From the NCBI RefSeq assembly GCF_900156575.1, contig NZ_FTNY01000002.1, positions 682,001 to 746,000 of the forward strand: a stretch of DNA of 64,000 nucleotides. Direction: 5' to 3'. Below, piece after piece: positions 49,638 to 59,302 of this stretch. Position numbers and translations under genes: made by a program. The DNA is from Chryseobacterium shigense (GTDB taxonomy: Bacteria > Bacteroidota > Bacteroidia > Flavobacteriales > Weeksellaceae). The notes under the pieces were generated by a model that saw nothing but the letters and a program-made list of their open reading frames with translations, made no database searches and was not told the DNA's origin. Position 1 is the first letter of the stretch. Every line of letters starts with the position of its first letter.

Positions 49638-49674
49638 TGTAGTAATTCTACGATTTGATGTAGTAATTCTACGA
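49638..49674 (-). promoter_or_regulatory. Paired 16-bp inverted repeats upstream of tssD copy 1
   Basis: TGTAGTAATTCTACGA (plus-strand reading) occurs at 49638-49653 and 49659-49674. Each holds GTAG-TAATT-CTAC, and the repeat period is 21 bp, two helical turns. The pair begins exactly 110 bp upstream of the ATG. The same pair is found before the second tssD at the same distance. Candidate operator for a dimeric regulator. Confidence 0.65.
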
Positions 49675-49843
49675 CTTTTGATTTAACATAATGCTTTAAA
49701 TGCTTATTCACAAAAGATTTACTGTTGTTTTGAAAAGCAGTAAGAGCTATTGTTTTACACTATTAAGGGAAATAGTATTGTAAATAAGAAGCGAAGGTTT
49801 AGAAAAGTCAAAGACTAATTTTACTGAATAAATGAAATGCTTA

Positions 49844-50389
49844 TCAACTATCATTCTCCTGCTTTGAATACCAATAAGTGCTTTGAAAATTTCTCCTCCT
49901 TATTCTTACAAAATTTAATTCTTTTTGAGCTTCCTTTAGAAATCTTTTAAGATTCTCACCTTTTTCTACTTCATATAGACTTCTGTATTCAACGTCATTA
50001 ATAAAAATATCATGACTGTTTTTCAAACAAAATCTAAAATAGACCTTTGAACTTTGCAATATGGTTGATTTTGTTTCATAATCATATGAATAAAATCCTT
50101 TAATATCAGTTTTAGGATATTTTTTCTGCTTCCTGTTTCCTTTTTGTATGAAAAGATACTGATCATTAAACCAAATTTTCACCTGAACAGAAATTGCTTT
50201 TAAAATCAAATAGCAGGTCACGAAATAAAGCAACGTAAAAATACTCACCAAAGAAAGCCTAAAACCATCTTTGAATAAAAGATAATACAAAGATGCATAT
50301 AAAAACAGACATGGAATGATCACAAAAGCCGTCCAGACGCTATGGTACGGCAAAACATTTTTAAATGTGAAGATTTTATTTTTTTTCAT
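49844..50389 (-). CDS. Two-helix membrane protein in the T6SS cassette
   Basis: 181 aa. Two membrane helices near the N-terminus (about 18-40 and 44-66), then a basic soluble domain with strands such as QVKIWFNDQYLFIQKGN and KTDIKGFYSYDYE, like a bacterial PH-type domain. It stands between tssD copy 1 and a PAAR-like gene. Size, membrane anchoring and place fit an immunity protein, but nothing in the sequence proves this. No family recognised. Confidence 0.55.
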   Translation of the reverse strand: MKKNKIFTFKNVLPYHSVWTAFVIIPCLFLYASLYYLLFKDGFRLSLVSIFTLLYFVTCYLILKAISVQVKIWFNDQYLFIQKGNRKQKKYPKTDIKGFYSYDYETKSTILQSSKVYFRFCLKNSHDIFINDVEYRSLYEVEKGENLKRFLKEAQKELNFVRIRRRNFQSTYWYSKQENDS

Positions 50390-50675
50390 AGAGAATCTAA
50401 AAGTTATAAATCATTTAATTCAAGCATAGTATCTGCCGAAAGATTGTACTATTTTAAATACTTATTTTCTAAAGAATCTTCAGCTTGATTCATCTTACGA
50501 TTAATGCTGACTTACCATTGTGATTTTTATCGACAATTAAGTAAATAACTTCTTATAATCTAATCAGAAAATAAACTTTTTAATCCACGGGGGGCAATCA
50601 GACTGTTCAGGTTTAATTAATACAAACTACTTGTGATATTTTTTCACCTATTCGCCTGTAACGATAGTAATCATT

Positions 50676-51251
50676 CTATAAATAAATTAGATATAAAAAC
50701 ATTCCTAACAATAATAGTAATGCAAAAACTAACATGATATAAGGAAATATAGAAAGGATTTTTAAAAAGTAATCACATCGTGTGATTTTCTTTTTACCTA
50801 AAAGATGATTATTTAAAGTCTCCAAAATAACCTCCCTATTTTGATAATCAATATCTTCTGCCTTGCTAAGATTGATCCATGTTATTAAAGAACAAAATGT
50901 TCTTGTTTTATCCTTAATTCTTAAAATGTATCCGCCTCGTTTATTAATAAAATAATAAATGTTATAATTTAAAATCTGGGAGTATTTCGAACTGTAGATT
51001 GTTTTCTTACCGTCAACAATCTCCATTTCATCATCTTTCAGTATTACTTCAACTAATTCTGTTCCTTTTTTAACTATTATAAAATTTACAAAACCTAATA
51101 AGGAAAGACTACATATAATGAAAACAGTCTGCATTGTAGTATCATTAATTTCGTAGGCAAATAAAACAATAAAATATAATGGTATAGCAACTGCTACTAT
51201 ATTAAAAATAAAGACTTTCCAATCAACTTTTCTAACAGTAACTTTTTTCAT
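50676..51251 (-). CDS. Three-helix membrane protein in the T6SS cassette
   Basis: 191 aa. Two helices at 12-30 and 38-58, a soluble domain (VILKDDEMEIVDGKKTIYSS) and a C-terminal helix at about 168-190. The layout is like the 181-aa and 227-aa proteins nearby, with little clear sequence identity. A candidate immunity or accessory protein. Confidence 0.55.
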   Translation of the reverse strand: MKKVTVRKVDWKVFIFNIVAVAIPLYFIVLFAYEINDTTMQTVFIICSLSLLGFVNFIIVKKGTELVEVILKDDEMEIVDGKKTIYSSKYSQILNYNIYYFINKRGGYILRIKDKTRTFCSLITWINLSKAEDIDYQNREVILETLNNHLLGKKKITRCDYFLKILSIFPYIMLVFALLLLLGMFLYLIYL

Positions 51252-51576
51252 TAAAAATTCTTGTGGATTAAATATTCTCTTAAATAACTTCTATAAATAA
51301 AATATATAAAATGTACCGTATACTAGAATCAGGGTGAAGACATCCCCATTTTTTAAACAGTTGATAAATATCATATGAAACATAATTGCTCTATGAAATG
51401 GTTGCAAATACTTTATCAGATTTTCTGGCTGATAGCATTTTGTAATGAAAAATTCACTTACTAAAAAAGATAGTACAACTACAAAAATTGCTCATGAAGA
51501 ATAGCCTATTCTTTTTATCCTTATGCTTTCGAAATTCACAAATAGATGATACTTCTCAATAGAAATTACTTAAAAT
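51252..51576. other. Gene-free spacer in the T6SS cassette
   Basis: AT-rich, no ORF that I support, no terminator or promoter of note. It could hold a decayed gene, but I could not find a readable fragment. Confidence 0.35.
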
Positions 51577-52914
51577 TTATGCATCATTTGCATTGACCGC
51601 GATACTATCTGTATTATCATTTGAAAAATCTTCCGCAGCAAGTCTTATGGCATTCTCTGCAAAAAAACTGCTGACAAAAGGTGCTATTAGAGTAATTATA
51701 CCTCCCGCTACTTTTCCGGAAGTTTCAATGTTTAATATTGTGTTAGCTTTAATCGAAGCTCTACCATTTTCATTATGAATATTGGCTGCACTTCCAACAT
51801 TCCGCTCATTTATCATTCCCCTTAAATTACCACTTTTATTAGTAATTTTGTCTTTAAGAACAATCCCAAAATCTCCATTTTTCATCTTTATTATTATTTC
51901 TTTAAGATCAGGATTATTTTTAAGTGAATATGTTCCTTGCCTCTGTGCTTCAGCAACTCCGCTTTCAAATTTTGCAATATCGCTTTTTGTCGCTTTGTTG
52001 TCAACCATTCGCTGTCTAATATTCGGAATATCTTTAGCATCGATAGCTACCGAATATGGATCCCAACTATCGGTTGGCTGAATTAGGTTTGTTGTACTTT
52101 CACCTGCTCCCTTAATGTTTTCATAGCTACCATCACCTATTCCCGCATTAATAGATGTGGCAGTGGATGAAGCCAAAGGATTTATTAAAAAATACCCAAT
52201 TGGTAAGAAACCTAAAAAAATTGCAGTTTGTTTTGCTACATATAGAGACCTTGCTCCTCCTAAGAAACCTCCGACAGGCAAACTAGCACCCATACTAAAA
52301 CCAAACAAAACTCCAGCAATAAGTCCAGAACCTATATTAACCCATTTTTCAGTATTATTATTTAAAGAAATGCTATTTGCTGCGCTACTTGCAGAAATAC
52401 GACTTATAAAAGGTAATAAAATCCCACCTTCCTTACATGCTAGCATTGAATTCTTTGTCAATGCCAAATACATATCTTTATTTTTAACTTTATTACTATC
52501 AAAATGTACTGTCATATGGTGATTTTTCCACTGACTTTCCTGAAAGCCAATCATTTCGCTACATGTCGGTCGTTGACTCATTTGCCAAAGCCCATATCCA
52601 ATGGCTGCAATTGCAATTGCCCCTCCAACGATCCAGCCTGCCACGGGAACAGTTGCTGCGGTTGCTGCAACTAAAAGCATTCCTCCTATAACTCCTCCTC
52701 CAAAAGCTACAGTCCCTAAACCAGAGCTCCATCCACTTTTACACTCAAAATCCTCTGATAACTTTTTATCTATTTTAACAAGAAAAACTCTATTTTGAGT
52801 ACCTAATTTCACAGATTTAAATTGTCTGTTATCACTCAGATTAAATTGTTTATAGTCTGAATTTAATTGATTTGTACAAACTGCAAATACATTTTCAGGT
52901 AAGTAAACTGCCAT
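51577..52914 (-). CDS. PAAR-like (DUF4280-type) spike/effector protein 1
   Basis: 445 aa. The N-terminal 170 residues have four cysteines (13, 58, 118, 160) in the DUF4280 PAAR-like order, the last in LACKEGGILLPF. Between Cys 2 and 3 lies a Gly/Ala-rich membrane hairpin (about 65-110). A second membrane pair follows (190-245). The C-terminal 180 residues (from SWDPYSVAIDAKDIPN) have no recognised toxin motif and end with a hydrophobic helix and acidic tail. PAAR-like proteins cap the VgrG spike and carry a toxin. It is followed downstream by two small membrane proteins. Confidence 0.7.
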   Translation of the reverse strand: MAVYLPENVFAVCTNQLNSDYKQFNLSDNRQFKSVKLGTQNRVFLVKIDKKLSEDFECKSGWSSGLGTVAFGGGVIGGMLLVAATAATVPVAGWIVGGAIAIAAIGYGLWQMSQRPTCSEMIGFQESQWKNHHMTVHFDSNKVKNKDMYLALTKNSMLACKEGGILLPFISRISASSAANSISLNNNTEKWVNIGSGLIAGVLFGFSMGASLPVGGFLGGARSLYVAKQTAIFLGFLPIGYFLINPLASSTATSINAGIGDGSYENIKGAGESTTNLIQPTDSWDPYSVAIDAKDIPNIRQRMVDNKATKSDIAKFESGVAEAQRQGTYSLKNNPDLKEIIIKMKNGDFGIVLKDKITNKSGNLRGMINERNVGSAANIHNENGRASIKANTILNIETSGKVAGGIITLIAPFVSSFFAENAIRLAAEDFSNDNTDSIAVNANDA

Positions 52915-52921
52915 ATTTATA

Positions 52922-53605
52922 TTATTTAAAAAAAATATATTCCATAATATTCACAAAAATTATCATTATTAAGACTAATATTCCTAAAATAAATACCACC
53001 ACCTGCCAAGGTTTCATTCTATTGATTATTGAGTATTTCACCTTTTCTCCTTTTGCTACATAAACTCCAAAATTTGGAATAATATTAGGTTGTACAATAT
53101 TTTTAAGCACTTTTTCATTAAAATGCTTATCAATATAAGGTTTCAAGTATTGAACAAATGCATCTAATTCATCTATATCCTTTTGCTTAGAGAATGGTGC
53201 CAAGCCTGTATTACCAACTCTTATTTTAATTACATTACTTTTCGTCTTAATTGTCAGATAACGCAATCCAATATTTCCCAAGTTTTTGATTATTTTAATA
53301 TCAGATAATTGAATATGATGATTAATACCTCTGAATTTCAGATTTAAGAAATTATCATCTATATTTATAATCCATTCTTTTTCTCTGACCAGATTAGTTA
53401 ATTGTTTTAAGATAATAATGCTTATTCCTACCACTGTTGTAACTCCAAAAAGAAGCGGTAGGAGAAAGGATATTTTAGGAAATAAAAGATGACTGCCATA
53501 CAATATTCCAAGCATAATCATTAGACTTGGAAAAATTAACATTAAAGCTAACTTAAGCTCTGTTTTAGCATCAAGACCCTGAAATCGAAACTCTTTATTA
53601 TTCAT
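52922..53605 (-). CDS. Membrane protein with PH-like soluble domain
   Basis: 227 aa from the ATG at 53605; the extension to 53653 is unlikely. Two N-terminal helices (about 20-65), a soluble domain with NLKFRGINHHIQLSDIKIIK and LRYLTIKTKSNVIKIRVGN, and a C-terminal helix (WQVVVFILGILVLIMIIFVN). It lies 7 bp before the PAAR-like gene in the direction of transcription. It could be an immunity protein for a membrane-acting toxin, or a loading factor. Confidence 0.55.
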   Translation of the reverse strand: MNNKEFRFQGLDAKTELKLALMLIFPSLMIMLGILYGSHLLFPKISFLLPLLFGVTTVVGISIIILKQLTNLVREKEWIINIDDNFLNLKFRGINHHIQLSDIKIIKNLGNIGLRYLTIKTKSNVIKIRVGNTGLAPFSKQKDIDELDAFVQYLKPYIDKHFNEKVLKNIVQPNIIPNFGVYVAKGEKVKYSIINRMKPWQVVVFILGILVLIMIIFVNIMEYIFFK

Positions 53606-53715
53606 ATCTGATATATTCTGCGGATGATTTAATGTCTCATTACATATATACAAAAAGACCTTTTCAGGTCTGTTTTTTATAGGTTTTAAAGAATACTTTT
53701 ATATCAATCAAAAAA

Positions 53716-54144
53716 TTATTTCGTTTTTGCAAGTTCTTTTAGGTTATTTGAGCTTGTCGTATTTCCTAATTCTTCTGCCTTTTGCCAATATTTTTTTGCA
53801 TTCGGTACATCATTAATCTTAAAATAAGCTACACCTAAATCATTTAATATAATACTACTATCCTCACTCATGGGTTCTAGTGTTTTAAGATATTTTTCAA
53901 GTTTAGGGATTGCTTTTTGAGGATCACCGGATTCTAAATAAATGACTCCAGAATATTTCAGAGCATCAGTACTCCCAAATTTCTCAGCCAATTCAAAATG
54001 AACTAAAGCTTCTTTGTATCTATTTTCGTTAAAATACTCTATTCCTTGATCCAAATACCGCTCACTATCTTTTTTAAATAAAAATTTGTATGATAGAAAG
54101 CCTAACAATAAAACGACTCCTAAAACAGCAATTATTTTTCTCAT
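53716..54144 (-). CDS. Membrane-anchored TPR protein
   Basis: 142 aa. One N-terminal helix (5-24) followed by about three tetratricopeptide-like units: GIEYFNENRYKEALVHFELA, AIPKLEKYLKTLEPM and NDLGVAYFKINDVPNAKKYW. TPR repeats bind proteins. Its start overlaps the stop of the 174-aa gene upstream by 4 bp, so the two are coupled. Possibly part of an effector-immunity set. Confidence 0.7.
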   Translation of the reverse strand: MRKIIAVLGVVLLLGFLSYKFLFKKDSERYLDQGIEYFNENRYKEALVHFELAEKFGSTDALKYSGVIYLESGDPQKAIPKLEKYLKTLEPMSEDSSIILNDLGVAYFKINDVPNAKKYWQKAEELGNTTSSNNLKELAKTK

Positions 54145-54665
54145 ACTATTAAAATTAAAATTACATAAAATAAATAAAAGAGAATGAATATCTCAAAAAT
54201 TTTGGTTTTAAACGCATATCTCCCGTATAAATTTAAGCACATCATGAGAATACAAAACATAGAAAAAAACATTTTACCGAAACTAGAGTAATCATAATAA
54301 AATAAATCAATAAAAACATTCTTCTTTTGCAGTCCTACATATTTAATATCATCACCTCTACCAAGCTTGGAAAAATCTTTTCTGTTGATAAAAAATGTTA
54401 TTTCTTTGTTAACACTATTATATAAAATCTCTTTATCCCTTTTTAAATTTGATAAAAACCCTGTCCCAGAGTTATAGAAAATATTAGGATAATCAGAAAG
54501 ACGAAATCTATAAAAGGGAATCCTTGTAGATGATTTTGTAACATCAATTAATGAGCCCTGGATCGGGATAAGATTATTTTTTAGAGATACTAATCTCAAA
54601 GGGATGTACAAAATTCCTATTATTGAGATTATTATAATTATAGTCATTTTCTTATTAAAATTCAT
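54141..54665 (-). CDS. Small membrane protein after PAAR-like gene 2
   Basis: 174 aa. Helix at about 8-26, a soluble basic part with RFRLSDYPNIFYN and INRKDFSKLGRGDDIKYVGL, then two helices at the C-terminus. It overlaps PAAR-like gene 2 by 11 bp, the tight coupling usual for an effector and its immunity protein. That role is inferred from position. Confidence 0.55.
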   Translation of the reverse strand: MNFNKKMTIIIIISIIGILYIPLRLVSLKNNLIPIQGSLIDVTKSSTRIPFYRFRLSDYPNIFYNSGTGFLSNLKRDKEILYNSVNKEITFFINRKDFSKLGRGDDIKYVGLQKKNVFIDLFYYDYSSFGKMFFSMFCILMMCLNLYGRYAFKTKIFEIFILFYLFYVILILIV

Positions 54666-55920
54666 GTTCTCTAACTTTGATTCCTTCTCTTGCTTTTACT
54701 TCGTCGGTCATTAGACTTTGCATTATTTCGTCCTCTCCATATTTTGACATTAAATTTAATGTAATAAAGTCTCCAACATCTTTAACTAAATTTTCTAAGA
54801 GACCTTTGCCAATGGTTGATTTTATCTGGCTGAAGGCATTGGTCTGAATATTCAGGTTAGAATTAGTCGTTGTATTATTAACCTCTGTAATAGATGGAGA
54901 GTGATAACCTGTTGTAACAGATGTTGAGGAATTAATATTAATCTGAGTTGTTCTGGGACCTGCAGTATTCCCTGTAGAAGAATGAATAGTTTGAGATCCT
55001 ATAGTAGTCTGCTGGGCTGTTGTACCAGGCAAGATAATTTCTCCATTAGGAGTAATTATTGTAGTCCTGTTCTGATAAATTGAAATATTCTGCGTCACTG
55101 AAGATTGACTGATTTGAGTATTTACATTATCAATTTCTGATCCGCCTCCCCAGAGCCCCCCTTCAGGCGAACTCAGATAATCATAACTTGATGTAGCATT
55201 AGATGACTTGTTTTCAGGATTAATAACACCTCCCATTCCAGTTACATCTTTTATCCAATCATAGGTTTTTCCAGTCCCATAGTTTAAGGTAACAACAGAT
55301 CCTGCTTGAATTAATGCAATCCAATTTTTTGCTTTTATAGCGGTAAATAAAGCCGGTACACCTTGTACTATTCCTTGAAGTAAATTTCCGCCGAAATAAG
55401 AAAGGCCAATAATGACAACTGTATTTCTAAGTGTATCAACTCTATTTTTATTTACAATAGCATCAGCATATTCTGCAGAGAAAGTTATAAATATCTTACC
55501 TCCAAATAAGCAGTCTAATGTAGAGCTACCGATCAGAGCTTTTTTACCTTCAAAATGGACATTTTGATGAACAGGGGCCCAATCATACATTAATGTTGTC
55601 ATAGCACATATTGGATAAGTAATTGCAGAGGCAAGTCCTGCTGCTGCTCCACCTGCTGCTCCAGCAGCCATCAATGCACCAAGAGCAACACCAGCAGCTC
55701 CTCCTGTAAAAAATATAGCAGCCCCAACTGCAGCACCGATCAATGCTCCGGCAATTACCATTTTTGAACAAATAAAATTCCCACCTGTTCTATCATTAAT
55801 TGTTGCTAAATTCTTATTTTGTGTCTTTATCGTTGTTTGACTTGAAACCTTTATCTGTTGTTTCTTCATTCCTGAAGAACATACTAACCAGGATCCATCA
55901 GGAACATATAAATTACCCAT
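54655..55920 (-). CDS. PAAR-like (DUF4280-type) spike/effector protein 2
   Basis: 421 aa. The same N-terminal plan as PAAR-like protein 1: LYVPDGSWLVCSSG, cysteines at 14, 51, 105 and 137, the last in LDCLFGGKIFITFS. A Gly/Ala-rich membrane hairpin (56-100) lies between Cys 2 and 3. VHQNVHFEGKK matches HHMTVHFDSNK of protein 1. A Ser/Thr/Asn-rich linker (about 250-370) leads to a helical C-terminus with no recognised toxin motif. The gene overlaps the LysM gene by 8 bp upstream and the small membrane gene by 11 bp downstream. Confidence 0.75.
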   Translation of the reverse strand: MGNLYVPDGSWLVCSSGMKKQQIKVSSQTTIKTQNKNLATINDRTGGNFICSKMVIAGALIGAAVGAAIFFTGGAAGVALGALMAAGAAGGAAAGLASAITYPICAMTTLMYDWAPVHQNVHFEGKKALIGSSTLDCLFGGKIFITFSAEYADAIVNKNRVDTLRNTVVIIGLSYFGGNLLQGIVQGVPALFTAIKAKNWIALIQAGSVVTLNYGTGKTYDWIKDVTGMGGVINPENKSSNATSSYDYLSSPEGGLWGGGSEIDNVNTQISQSSVTQNISIYQNRTTIITPNGEIILPGTTAQQTTIGSQTIHSSTGNTAGPRTTQININSSTSVTTGYHSPSITEVNNTTTNSNLNIQTNAFSQIKSTIGKGLLENLVKDVGDFITLNLMSKYGEDEIMQSLMTDEVKAREGIKVREHEF

Positions 55921-56911
55921 AAGCTTTGATTTTGTTAATTTCGTAGCTAGATTTCGCTACAATAGTATCATTAATATTTTCGATAAAATCGACAATACAA
56001 CTATCAATAAGGTTATTTTTTATATAATAATTGGATATTAAACTTAAATTATAATTAAAATCATTCCCTAGCAATTCTCTAAAACTTACATTATAAAGTT
56101 CCCTGAGGGTTTCTATATTACTTTTTTCTAAAAAGGATTTATTTTCAAGGGTGAGAATGTCGTTATTATGTTCAATAATTCTATTTTTAAACTTTAACAG
56201 AATTTTTGAACCAGAAAACAACGATGAATAAAGCTTAACTACAGGACCTTCATTAATCTTATTAACACCGTTATTTTCAAATTTTCCCGGGTACAGAAGA
56301 TTATACTGAAGATTAGCTTTAATATGAGATAAAGAATCTGTATACACAGGAGCACCATCTTTAATTAATTTATCCAGCATTTCTTTATCATCTGTAACTC
56401 CAGACAATTCCTTTTGAACAATACTCCATTGTTCTTCTATTTCATTTTGATTACCAATCTTTTTAATTTGTCCAAAATCATCAATTATCAAAACCACATA
56501 TTCAAAAGGACGATCAAGCAATGACATTAGTACAAGATAATTATCGTAATGTGGCGAACTGCATTCAATTGTCTTTGATTTTTGACTAATGGCGTATTTA
56601 TTATTATTTAATTTTTCAATCTCAACGACAATTTCATTCCTTGTAGAATATACTAGGTTTTTAAAATTAAAATATTCATTTTTTGAAATTATTTTATATG
56701 CATTTATATCCCGCAACGAATCCTTTTTTTTATATTCAGAACTTAATAAAATCGTATCAATATGCATCGGAATATAGGCACTATGTATTTGTTGTGTTAA
56801 TAAAGATTGACTATTATGAAAATCCAAAAGTTCGTTTACAGTTCTCCCATACTTTTCCGCAATAGATTCTAATGTGTCATCTCTTTGTATTTCGTATTTA
56901 ATAAACTCCAT
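55913..56911 (-). CDS. LysM protein between vgrG and PAAR
   Basis: 332 aa. Residues about 4-50 form a LysM domain (YEIQRDDTLESIAEKYGRTV, then ELLDFHNSQ). The remaining 280 residues are helical/mixed and not recognised. There is no signal peptide, so it does not bind cell wall from outside. In T6SS loci such LysM proteins can act as spike-associated adaptors. It lies 2 bp after vgrG and overlaps PAAR-like gene 2, a place that fits a loading or adaptor role. Confidence 0.65.
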   Translation of the reverse strand: MEFIKYEIQRDDTLESIAEKYGRTVNELLDFHNSQSLLTQQIHSAYIPMHIDTILLSSEYKKKDSLRDINAYKIISKNEYFNFKNLVYSTRNEIVVEIEKLNNNKYAISQKSKTIECSSPHYDNYLVLMSLLDRPFEYVVLIIDDFGQIKKIGNQNEIEEQWSIVQKELSGVTDDKEMLDKLIKDGAPVYTDSLSHIKANLQYNLLYPGKFENNGVNKINEGPVVKLYSSLFSGSKILLKFKNRIIEHNNDILTLENKSFLEKSNIETLRELYNVSFRELLGNDFNYNLSLISNYYIKNNLIDSCIVDFIENINDTIVAKSSYEINKIKAYG

Positions 56912-56913
56912 CA

Positions 56914-59083
56914 TTAATTAATATCAACTTGCGGTGAACCTGTTATTTTCGTACTTCCTTTAAACACTGCTGATGCAGTTGTTCCTCCTGTTACTGTTAC
57001 ATCATTATGACCAACTATTCCTATTCCATTAGCTCCAAGTGCAATGATATCTCCTTGGATAACAATTTTCCCATCAGAAGTCATTGTAATAGAACTGCTT
57101 CCTGTTTCCAATTTTATTTCGGAAGCACTTTTAATGTTTATTTTCCCGGCGTTATCCATTGTTATTGTAGACTTTCCTTTTCCAACATCAATAGTATTGT
57201 TTGTCCCAACATTGATCGTATGGTTATTCCCGATATCTTCCGTGCTGTCATTACTTACATATGTATTGATATTTCCTGTTCCACTTAGGGTGACATGATT
57301 TCCGTTCCGATCCTTAATTTCTATCCCACAACCATCATGAAATTGGATAATATTACCACTTTTACTGCTTAAACTCATCACATTATTTCCGGCACCACCT
57401 CCAGCACCAATGCCTCCATGAAACATTCCTCCCATCACAAAAGGACGATCGGGATGCTGATGAACAAAGTTCACGATGATCTGATCACCTACTTCGGGAA
57501 CAGACATAAAACCACGGTTTTTATTGACTTTATCACTGCTTCCGGCGTCAGGAGACATGACGCGGATAAATTCGGTGGTATCCTGCCCTGCCTGCCAGTC
57601 AAACTGCACTTTCACTCTTCCCTGATCTGAAGGATCACTGTTGGATATTACTTTGGCAAACTGAGGTTCTGCTTTTGGAATTTCAAACTCCGGGCGGGGA
57701 ATAAATCCTGTGTCTGCTGCAATAGCTTCGAAAGTGCCGTCATAATAACCCCTGGCATCCACTTCATGGGTAACTCCAATGATCATTAATTTTGTAAAAT
57801 AGGCCGTATCATTGGTATCTGCTTTACGCATTTCAATGTCTGCGGTACATCCCGGATATAAGAACGGAACCGTGGTCGTTCCTGAAGTAATGAAAACCTC
57901 AGAGGCTTTACTTCCTGCTGTCCCTTTCTGTGATGCATCAATATCCATAAAGGAAGTCGCTTTAATAGGGGCTACTCTTAATGATGGCGTCTTAAAAGTT
58001 CTCTCTGATATTTCATAAGCCCGTTTGGCAATATCAGAAGTATGGCTGATCTTTGAGCTTCCGGTGGTCAGTTTTTCATTTTTACTGCTGTTGTAGCCAT
58101 AAAAACTCGGATTTACATGCTGGGCTTTCATTTTGATGCCAATATCACTTACGCTGCTGCCGTAGGTAAGCATCACCGGTTTTTCCTGTGGCGGGAGCTT
58201 CCCGAAATGCAGTACTTCACCATCATAATAAAACTGTTCTCCGTATGCTTCGGCAATTCTTGCCAGATAATTATAATGCGTTTCTTCGTATTGAGAGCTG
58301 TAGGGAACATTTCCATGCTGGGCATCTACCCTGAAATCAAATTTATCCGATCCGAGACCTTCTCTTATGACATGATGCGCAATGCTGTTTAAGCTCACTT
58401 CCTGTCCTCCTCCGAAACTCTGGATATGCGGTGCCGCATCCAGTAAAACCGTAGGACTGAATCCGGTAAGGACAATATTTCCCAGGTTACCTTTTTCCTG
58501 GCTGAAACCTACTTCTGTAATAACCCCAACAAAATTACGTTCGGGTCCTTCTTCAATGTCTTTATATTGAAATATTACAGTAATTCTCTTTCCTAAAAAA
58601 TTCTGTGCTTCCTGTAAATTATGGTTTTCCGGCCCTCCCAGAGGTATCATGAGCAAGGGTCAGACTGAATTCATGATGCTTTGAGGCACTCTGAGCCAGT
58701 TTAAAATGCTTGAAATGCTTAATAATCTGTCCTTCAATGACAATATCAAGCATAACAACGCGGTTGATCCCGGCAATTAAGCTTTCAGGAATGGCGGCGG
58801 CATTGTGTATTTTTGAGGTGGGTTGTTTTGCCCAGACCTTAGTTTCAGTAATGGATGGATTATTGGGAACCAGCGTTTGGTTCATGAACATTTTTGAGTT
58901 CTGGGTAGCACCGGAATAGACTTCCTGAGCTTTTTTTGCTGACTTTTTAACGGCTTCATCTGCTTTCTGAAGCTTTTCGTCTATTTTTTGTACGGCAGCA
59001 CTTTTAAGCTGTTGTGATGCCATTATATTTTTGACACTGCCTTTGGAGCTTGGTCCTTTTATCGATTGATCATCCTTGAACAT
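56914..59083 (-). pseudogene. vgrG: VgrG spike protein gene split by a one-base frameshift
   Basis: Two overlapping ORFs make one VgrG of about 722 aa. ORF 59083-58619 gives the N-terminus (SITETKVWAKQPTSK, then INRVVMLDIVIEGQIIKHFK and HEFSLTLAHDT) but then runs into SGRAGKP and stops. ORF 58656-56914 resumes LGGPENHNLQEAQNFLGKRI and carries the gp27-like part, the OB/gp5 region (KVQFDWQAGQDTTEF, VGDQIIVNFVHQHPDRPFVMG) and the beta-helical tail repeats (NNHTINVGTNNTIDVGKGKS). Removing one base near 58642 restores HDTLGGPENHNLQ. Without correction the spike would not form. A sequencing error is possible. Confidence 0.85.
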
Positions 59084-59236
59084 ACTATGTGTTTTTTTTA
59101 ATTAAAGAATCCATTTTTAACCACTTCAAGATGCTTAAAACATTGTTGAAGATTCATGTTCAATTCTTAAAAAACAAGTTAAATAAGAATTTCTACAGGA
59201 TCCGTTTTGGGGTCAATTGCCTGAAAATAACAAAAC

Positions 59237-59269
59237 AGAATAGTATATTCCTGCGAATACACTATCCTG
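59237..59269 (-). terminator. Hairpin after tssD copy 2
   Basis: AGGATAGTGTATTC and GAATATACTATTCT on the minus strand form a stem with one mismatch around GCAG, followed by a T-rich stretch. It lies 34 bp past the stop at 59303, before vgrG. Confidence 0.55.
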
Positions 59270-59302
59270 TACTAATTTATTTTACTAAGATGATTGTTCA
59301 GA

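Larger units (their letters stand above)
49529..49843. other. Upstream region of tssD copy 1, no gene
   Basis: Besides the -7 box (49589-49582) and the two inverted repeats (49638-49674) I see only AT-rich sequence. Nothing coding. Confidence 0.5.
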
